A DNA stretch of 64,000 nucleotides, from positions 310,001-374,000 of the forward strand of contig JADPYG010000002.1 of the NCBI GenBank assembly GCA_017654735.1. Direction: 5' to 3'. Both the position numbers and the translations under genes were made by a program. The DNA is from Vishniacozyma victoriae (taxonomy: Eukaryota; Basidiomycota; Tremellomycetes; Tremellales; Bulleribasidiaceae). This document shows positions 57,760 through 64,000 of this stretch, in pieces. Under the pieces are notes generated by a model that was given only the letters and a program-made list of their open reading frames with translations, ran no database searches and was not told the origin of the DNA. How positions within the stretch are numbered: the stretch's first letter is position 1; the number at the start of each line of letters is the position of its first letter.

Positions 57760-58632
57760 TCAAGTGCCCCACCATGACGAAAGCCCTTCTGTCCATCTAT
57801 CATTTATTTCCTCCTCGTAGTTGATGTCGCTGCCATTAGTACAGTCTGCTCAAGCGTAGACTCACGATGTCATGAGTTTTGCCAACTCTTCTCCCATACC
57901 CTCGTAGTAGATGCCTTTGTCCTTGTTACGGCCAGCATGGTGTGTGCCAGCATAACACACTGCCCAGGAGAATTTTGCACTGACTCGCCCCATCTCATCC
58001 ATTGTATTCGACGTCCATCCTCGCCAGTCCAGCATCCTCCTCGTATACTTCTCTTTGTCTGACTCATCTGGCCTGACATTGTCAAGAGTCGCAATGAGTC
58101 GCCCGCATAAGGACCACTCTCCTAGATGAGCGGCTTCGAGAAAATACTGTCCACCTGTTGGCGGCCATTGGGCAATAAGGCCGAACAGGTACATCTTGAT
58201 CTCGGCGATTATTAAGTTCATCTCGTACTTCTTTGCGAAAATTATCGTGTGCGGGTCCAGTCTGTCGTACATCAGATCCGCAAGATCATCGGAGTCGCTG
58301 TTATCGATGGCGAGTATGAACATCAGGATCGTCTCGACCTCGAAGCCATCCTCGATATCGTGGCTGATCAGGTGGACGGTATTGGAGGTGTTCCCGCATG
58401 TGGATATCATCGAGGCGAAGACCGATCTATCAATGAGATTCAGCAATATTTCACCTATTGCGTGTTAGAAAACTCACGAGTGATGACTCAAGATGGTCGA
58501 TGAGAACCAGTATGACGTTCCATCGCTGCTCACGATTTTCAAGTCGGCATTCTTGACATCGTTTTGTTCCCATCCGGGGTAGGGTGTCAACTCCTCATCC
58601 GGGACGTCTTCAGAAATTGTTGATCCAGTCAT
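57760..58632 (-). CDS. BTB12: divergent BTB-like protein (LDWRGWTP subfamily)
   Basis: Three exons, about 260 residues. Start MTGSTISEDVPDEELTPYPG at 58632 was preferred over an in-frame ATG at 58743 that would translate the CA/GT microsatellite. The core KNADLKIVSSDGTSYWFSST then ILSHHS lacks the FKVH histidine. The phase-2 intron leads to SVFASMISTCGNTSN. The middle is IIFAKKYEMNLIIAEIKMYL. The subfamily motif reads MLDWRGWTSNTMDEMGRVSA then KFSWAVCYAGTHHAG and IYYEGMGEELAKLMTS. A terminal phase-2 intron with an ACTAAT branch site joins DINYEEEINDRWTEGLSSWW-GT, TGA at 57760-57762. It is divergent from BTB13 across 220 bp. Confidence 0.74.
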
Positions 58633-58700
58633 CGGAAACAGGTGAGTAAGATGAACGAGAATGCGTAGAGGAGGACGAGAAATTTTGATGGTACACATTA

Positions 58701-58716
58701 ACACACACACACACAC
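58701..58716. repeat. (AC)8 microsatellite upstream of BTB12
   Basis: Eight AC units, 70-85 bp upstream of the BTB12 ATG, inside the 220-bp bidirectional promoter shared with BTB13. Shorter AC runs stand in matching positions before BTB10 and BTB11. Confidence 0.9.
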
Positions 58717-58852
58717 CCTCTTTCCCTTCCCTTCATTGGGCAATCAACGTCAACATTAGTGACCTTGTTCGAGTACACACGCGTTGTTTACCTCTTATCA
58801 CTCATCCTTCTTCACCTTATCTCTCTTACTTAGCACCTTCCGTTCCGACACC

Positions 58853-59916
58853 ATGAGTGAAATCATCAACATCGAACAAGGTACTCAGCAAGGTGGCGAT
58901 CAAGTACGTCGCGTTTTCCTTTCAGTCTGCTTGAAGATTGGCTGACGCGTCTAGCAACCCATTTCGAAGAAAGCTAAGAGGGATCTGGAGACGATGGAAG
59001 GGACAGGGGAAAAAGAGAAGGAAGAGGAAAAGGATAAAGTTGATAAAGCAAGGAAAACTCCTACCGTCTCTAAAAAGTATAACAGCGATAATGCCGATAT
59101 CAGCCTCATTTCAAGCGACAACGTCCTCTTCAAGGTCCACTCGTATCGCTTGATGATCGCATCGTACGTCTCACCTTGAGGGGAGGTTAAGTTGGACAGC
59201 TGACGAAGGCAGATCGATTTTCCGAGATATGCTCTTGATGCCTGACTCCGCAGCTCGTCAAGATCCTATCCACTTGACTGATGAGAAGATAGAACAAAGC
59301 AGGGTGCTTGAGATCCTCTTGAACATCATGTATACGCTGGAAGCGACGGGAATCAATACCGTGGACATGTTCTTAGTCCTTGATTTGGCGGAGAAGTGGG
59401 ATTTCGAGCATGTCCGACATACTGTCCGCCGAGACCTTGCACACCACGACAGCAACGAACACGAGTTCCACCGCTTTCAGCGGTCCTGCAAGCTCAAGGA
59501 CCCCAGCTTGATCGCAAGCTTCCCGAGAATTATACATAACGCCAACTGGACTGACTCTCCGACTGGCTCTGCGATCGACACTTTCCGCAGAAGACACTTG
59601 GTTCGACAAGTGTACGATGAGGCGGCTCCAGCTTTACTTAACGAGTCTTTTGTAGGAGGAGGTCGTATCTTCGATGCCGCAACCTGGTCCTACGGTACTT
59701 TCCTGCTCACTCCCCCTACTGTCCTCTGGGCGCTGCTCCGAGCCACCTACGTCGGAACGACCACCCCGGCGGAAATCGATTCCGACAAAGTAGCGGATGA
59801 ATTCGAGAGGCTTCTTACCCTTGCTTGTAAGTCATCCGGTCATTGGACTTAGCTGATCAATAGACGAGCCCAAGAAGGCGGAAGCCGACGAGAATAAGGA
59901 TGATGGTAGTAGTTAG
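58853..59916 (+). CDS. BTB13: BTB/POZ-like protein, sister of BTB3
   Basis: Four exons, about 295 residues. Exon 1 encodes MSEIINIEQGTQQGGDQ and ends in a phase-0 intron after Asp-Gln, exactly as in BTB3. The second exon adds a Lys/Glu-rich linker and the core KKYNSDNADISLISSDNVLF then KVHSYRLMIAS. The phase-2 intron leads to SIFRDMLLMPDSAARQDPIH. The middle is MFLVLDLAEKWDFEHVRHTV, and the C-terminal motif FDAATWSYGTFLLTPPTVLW then ALLRATYVGT and VADEFERLLTLAC. A phase-1 terminal intron joins YEPKKAEADENKDDGSS, TAG at 59914-59916. It converges on DRE2. Confidence 0.8.
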
Positions 59917-59985
59917 GAGAGATAGAGGGATCTCGGTGAAAGGCAGCTGTAGTCAACGTATACATTATCGGGAAATCAATTTAAA

Positions 59986-60365
59986 GAGACAGGAAAACAT
60001 CGACACATGCAATGTTTATAGCGATAGCGTTGACTTACCTCATCAGATCTCCGTTTGGATTAGGGCCACTTGGGTATCGTTACCATCCATGGTTAATAGC
60101 TCGACTTTCTCTCCTGATCTGTGAGGCACACCTGCTTTTCAACCAGTCCCGTCACGGTTTGCTCCTCTTTGCCGTCGACTGTTCCCATCGTCATCATCAC
60201 CACTAATGGCAGGAAGTTGAAATATCGATACATGCATGTTCTATAGTGTCAACCTCTACGTACTCATCTATTCCCGAGCCTTTATCTAGTCCGAGTCTAG
60301 ATATCATCCATAATGGAAAGCTCGACCTTTTCTCCAGGTTTAAAAGCAGGCATTCCTGCGAATCA
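59986..60365. repeat. Degenerate tandem duplication covering the DRE2 last exon and 3' UTR
   Basis: Copy A (about 59986-60145) and copy B (about 60208-60365) share CGAYACATGCAATGTTTATAG-type starts (60001 and 60221), a TTAC..CTCATC block and AGCTCGACTTTCTCTCCTG/AGCTCGACCTTTTCTCCAG. Unit length is about 220 bp. Copy B contains the working DRE2 terminal exon. Confidence 0.7.
60043..60131 (-). pseudogene. Second copy of the DRE2 terminal exon (alternative or decayed exon)
   Basis: Downstream of the used last exon, the minus strand carries an AG acceptor and an exon that would join in the same phase, encoding GVPHRSGEKVELLTMDGN followed by an 11-residue extension and TGA at 60043-60045. The used exon encodes [19 protein letters not shown]. 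The GEKVEL core is kept. The branch site has decayed (CTGGT for CTGAT), so use is doubtful. Confidence 0.5.
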
Positions 60366-61301
60366 GCACGGTTCACATGTAGCTCTGCGAAGCTAACGCT
60401 TTGATGGAGAAAAACTCACCAAGATAAGGACAACTATTACACCTAAACGCATCACCCAAATAACAACTCGAGCATGAACTCGTCTTTTTCGCCTCAGCCC
60501 TTTTCTCCGTCGGCCATACACCCTCCGTTCCGATTGTAGCCACTTTGAGGTGTTCGGGGATATCATCATCCCCCTCCAAGAAGAATTCCTGCTTCTGAGC
60601 CTTATCTTCCTCTTCATTCAATTCCTTCAAGCCGCAGGTACAATCTTTACATGCCCTTCTCCTTTTTACTGGTTTACCCTCTGTATCGGGGAATACACAT
60701 GCTGGTTGGACTTTATCTTCTTCCGTCAATAATGACCTTCCTCCATCGGGGAGGAGTGGGGAATCCAAAGCCCATAGGGCGGAGCGTTTTGCTTTATCGG
60801 TCGTTCGACGCTTGAAGTTTAGAGGACGTGCTGCACCGCTACCGGTAGCTGGAGCTGGGGTTGGGATAGGGACAGAAGCAGCAGCGGGAGAAGTGTAGGC
60901 GATGACATTTGTTGAGGGAGTAGGGAGGAGAGGGGCGAATGAAGCGGAAGCGAGGGATTGATGGAGGGTTGTAGTTTCCGACTCGGTATGGGTAGAGGGG
61001 AGGTGAATGAATAATTGAGTCGAAGGTGGGATGAATGATAGTAAATTGCTTGGAAAGGGGAGGGGTAGGACTAGGTGGATAGTAACCGGTGGAGATGGGA
61101 GTGTGGTTGCTATTCGTCAGCTTGTCCGGGTCACGAGTCGACTAGCTTACCCTTGTCCAAGACTCGATCGACCATTTCACCTTGTACATTCCCTCCATTC
61201 GATTTGAGTTCAGTCAACTTGGCTCCATACTCCTCTGCTCTCTCCATTGATCCTATGACCACCTGTGTACTAGTTCCTGCTGTTGATGATGATCCGTTCA
61301 T
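60297..61301 (-). CDS. DRE2: Fe-S cluster assembly protein Dre2 (anamorsin/CIAPIN1)
   Basis: Cytosolic iron-sulfur assembly factor that takes electrons from Tah18. The start ATG at 61301 gives [20 protein letters not shown]; the frame upstream has only TTG. After one intron the N-terminal SAM-methyltransferase-like domain and a Pro/Ala linker lead to [20 protein letters not shown] and [15 protein letters not shown]. The two C-terminal cysteine motifs are ACKDCTCGL with the earlier ACVF Cys (2Fe-2S) and [20 protein letters not shown] (CX2C-X7-CX2C). The last intron (60356-60417) joins [22 protein letters not shown] at 60297-60299. The N-terminal domain is short and Pro-rich for the family. A second copy of the last exon lies downstream. 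Confidence 0.94.
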
Positions 61302-61529
61302 GATGTATATGGAATGAGTGATGATACTGAGTCCAATTGAAATCGTCAATTGACTTGACCTTGGCTGACTGACTGATTACAAATATTTAACCCTGAATCA
61401 TAAGGGAGGATATTAAAGGATGGATCAAATAAGAGGCATGACACAAGGTAGTCAGTCAGTAAGTCTATGCTGCTCGTACTGCTACTGTTATGCATGCACT
61501 ATCTGCTTTCTACCTTCTACCTTACTCTT

Positions 61530-62793
61530 CTACTTGTCTCGACCAGTAGGAACCTTCTTTCCATCCTCACCTCCATCGGGCAAATCAGGAACAGGGAACT
61601 CATCAACCATATGTTCCTATCTCATCAGCTATACTCATCTAAATCAAAAAAAGAGTACTCACGGCATAATACCTAAAGTGAACCTTCTTACCCGCCTCTT
61701 CGATCTCTTTAACCTCCTCGGGAGAAAGTTCAAACTCCCAAAGTTTCGTGTATCCTTTAATCCTCTCTTCATTTTTGGAGGAAGTAACGGCAACAACACC
61801 TGATTGGATAGTCCACCTCAATAGGACAGTTGCGGTATCGACATCATGGGCCTTGGCGATCTTTTCAAGGACTGGCTTAAGAGGTCCACCGGGGTGCCTG
61901 ATGACTGGAGTCAAAGGTCCGTAGGCTTCAGCGACGATTCCGTGTTTAGCGTGAATGTCTAGAACTGGTTTCAAGTGGGAGAGGAGGTAGGGGTGGTACT
62001 CGAGTTCTGACATTAGTCCGCGTTCTAACTTCTTACTCGGATTGATATGTTTGACGTACGATGACAAGCGGGCTTGATTTTGGCAACTTTCAAAACCTCC
62101 TCGAGGTGATGAGGAACGAAGTTACTAACTCCAAGACTAACGCCCTTTAGAGTTCCATCATTTACGAGATCCTCCAAGATAGTCCAGAGTTCTCCAATCT
62201 TGCCCTTTTCGGCAACGTATGGAGAGTGGATCAAGAGGAGGTCGGGCTTGGATCCAAGTCGATCAATGGACTCCTGGACAGATTTCTTGACGTCCTCAAA
62301 TTTGGTCGGGAGATCTGATTATCAGCTATGATATAAAGTGGGATTAGGGACTGACCTCGCTTCTTTTCCCATCCGGGGTCGAAACATGGTTTTCCGTCGA
62401 TATGAGGCGATACTGCTGGTCAGACTCGTTGCCTGAATTCGACATAGATGAGCGTACCCTTGGTAGTGACCCAGATAGTGTCCCTCTTCTCTCCAGAGGC
62501 CTTGATAGCTTCACCAGTCTCTTTCTCGGTACCGTATCCCTGCCAGTCAGCCACTATTATCTATCCAGGATATGAGACACTTACTTGGGCGGTATCGATA
62601 TGGTATACACCGTATTTGAGATTAATGACTCCATAATCAACAGCAGTCTGACCGGAGTTCCCGAGACCACCAGTTCCGTTTCTTTTATCAGCTATCTGCA
62701 TCTACCTGTTCATGTCGTAAAGGGAACTCACCCCCATGCAAGAGCAGGAATCTGTTTCCCGTCGTTCAATTTTAGATGGATTGCTTGACTCAT
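61530..62793 (-). CDS. Aldo/keto reductase
   Basis: NADPH-dependent carbonyl reductase with a TIM barrel (AKR superfamily). The start MSQAIHLKLNDGKQIPALAW is at 62793, giving the usual LNDGxxIPALAxG opening. After several introns come the DTAQ-type loop, a Lys-containing segment, IHSPYVAEKGKIGELWTILE, GVSLGVSNFVPHHLEEVL and CHRT/NQIEYHPYLLSHLKPVL. The cofactor-binding end has VLLRWTIQSGVVAVTSSKNE and LSPEEVKEIEEAGKKVHFRY. The final exon ends VPDLPDGGEDGKKVPTGRDK, TAG at 61530-61532. It resembles fungal xylose/glycerol-type reductases with no assignable substrate. Exon edges near 62040 and 62400 are approximate. Confidence 0.88.
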
Positions 62794-63737
62794 TTTTGAT
62801 AAATTGTTGTGTAGAAGAAGAAGGTGGAGCTGGTTCTTTACGGTAGAGTAAGGTGAGGAGTAGTGCACGTCATCTTACATCACTCTACATTTACCTCCAC
62901 TTGACTTTAACCTGCCTCCACCTTTCTGGTATTTTCCGGTGACTCATACAATTCAAGAGTGGGTATAACAGTGTTAGTGGTAATAGCAGGATTGGATAAA
63001 CTTCCACATGTGACAATGATCACTTGTCAAGACGATGAGACAGCGGACTAGGATGCATTAGAATCCAGTACCTCCAAAAAGTGATTCGAGAGTAACGACG
63101 ACAGCTTGATCTCTATGTGGGCACTCATCGTTAGCTGAGAACCAACAGGGTCAAGAGTACGAGATCACTCTCCCTTCCATTGAAAGTATCCAGGCTATTC
63201 AAAGCTATACTCCCCTGCCCATGAGACTTGCCCATGTCGAGTCAAGTAGATATAAGCAAGCCTACAAACGCAATCAGATTCATCCGACAATTCCCCGAAT
63301 TCCCAAGTCGCGTGATTTCACATCATACAATTACGCCGAGATGACCGGGAGGAGCAGCTGAGTGTAGGTTGGTGGGTGGGCCGTGTGAATACCGTCTCGG
63401 GGGGAGGGAGGAGCAGGTATGTATGTATCCATCCTTCTTTCCCTTTCTTCTTTTGTACTTGTACTCGTACTCCATCCTTTGTCTATCCAACTCCAACCTA
63501 TAACTCGTACGACTTCAACCCCTCGAAAGGGATTTGTATAAACCGTGGGCGGATTTGTATTTACCCCACCCCACCCTCAACCTCGAGATTTGTATTACAA
63601 GCGATAACACCATTATTCCACGCCTCTCCCACGCTATATTATCGACTCACCCTCAATCCTCAATACGAATACAATTACCCATCTATATAATCACTCCAGC
63701 CGTTCTTCACTCTTCAACGAACGAATACAAAATCACA
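62794..63737. other. Aldo/keto reductase promoter and divergent leader
   Basis: 944 bp between divergent genes. A possible two-exon minus-strand small ORF lies at 63058-63235 (45 codons, see findings). The right part contains long pyrimidine-rich tracts typical of a leader. No other gene is seen. Confidence 0.4.
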
Positions 63738-63953
63738 ATGTCTACTACCACAGCATCCCGCCCTACCACTACCCAAACCCCACCAATGGCTATCAGGCGA
63801 AACTCGGCACATCCCTGCCCCCACTTCGGTGAACTTGTACATGCTATCGTTAGAGCCTACTCCTCCCCTTCTCCTTCCAATACGAACACGAATACAACAC
63901 CCAATTCGACTACTACCAACCCCAACGCGAGAGTAGGTACGGGTAGACGGTAA
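63738..63953 (+). CDS. Small Thr/Asn/Pro-rich hypothetical protein (possibly a first exon)
   Basis: Unrecognised. MSTTTASRPTTTQTPPMAIR begins a 71-residue frame with a central block HPCPHFGELVHAIVRAYSSP and an Asn/Thr-rich end (NTNTNTTPNSTTTNPNARVG). The ATG follows a CAAAATCACA context usual for starts here. TAA is at 63951-63953, but GTACGGGTAGAC at 63935 and GTAATGAAC at 63950 could be splice donors, so the gene may continue past the window. Confidence 0.4.
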   Translation: MSTTTASRPTTTQTPPMAIRRNSAHPCPHFGELVHAIVRAYSSPSPSNTNTNTTPNSTTTNPNARVGTGRR

Positions 63954-64000
63954 TGAACGGTCCAGCTATACCCCACTGCTCAACTACTCTATTGTATCGT

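Noticed and set aside
58633..58743. N-terminal extension of BTB12 to the ATG at 58743
   Set aside because: It would translate the AC microsatellite; the family has short leaders and the ATG at 58632 fits.

Overview
This window is nuclear DNA of a basidiomycete yeast, most likely a tremellomycete (Cryptococcus/Kwoniella group). Almost every gene is split by many short introns of about 30-60 bp, usually with GTAAGY/GTATGT/GTGAGT donors and a CTGAY or CTAAC branch site just before the acceptor. A CAP59-type glycosyltransferase, a family that makes capsule polysaccharide in Cryptococcus, supports the placement. Gene models below were spliced by hand, so exon edges are well supported only where the text says so. 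I recognised no tRNA, rRNA, transposon or CRISPR array.

Left part (1-26 kb): ordinary conserved genes. In order they are RIX7/NVL (cut by the window edge), RAD51, a CAP59-like glycosyltransferase, mitochondrial ribosomal protein bL27, a PNKP-type DNA end-processing enzyme, dihydroxyacetone kinase, a full-length PDR-type ABC transporter, SPT5, a securin-like small protein and the CAF-1 subunit CAC2. RAD51, PNKP and CAC2 all act in DNA repair or replication-linked chromatin assembly.

Right part (26-64 kb): a lineage-expanded family of BTB/POZ-like proteins dominates. I count 13 genes, called BTB1-BTB13 here, carrying 14 BTB units (BTB9 has two), plus one pseudogene fragment. They sit in three blocks: BTB1-3 (minus, 26.3-30.0 kb), BTB4-9 (plus, 38.9-48.6 kb) and BTB10-13 (55.0-59.9 kb). 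Between the blocks lie a BCAS3-like WD40 protein, a low-complexity presumed nuclear protein, a short-chain dehydrogenase and a Trk-type potassium transporter. After the cluster come DRE2 and an aldo/keto reductase.

The BTB genes share one architecture: a variable charged N-terminus, a BTB core interrupted by a phase-2 intron at the same serine codon, a helical middle, a conserved C-terminal aromatic/WALLRA-type motif, and a tiny last exon after another conserved intron. BTB10-12 form a distinct subfamily with a different C-terminal motif (LDWRGWTP ... FLWAVC) and without the usual BTB histidine. Shared upstream and 3' flanking motifs, a fused double-BTB gene and a decayed fragment point to tandem duplication and turnover. 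By analogy with other BTB proteins, roles as Cullin-3 substrate adaptors or nuclear oligomerisation factors are plausible, but nothing in the window shows this directly. This cluster is the best candidate for an undescribed system here.
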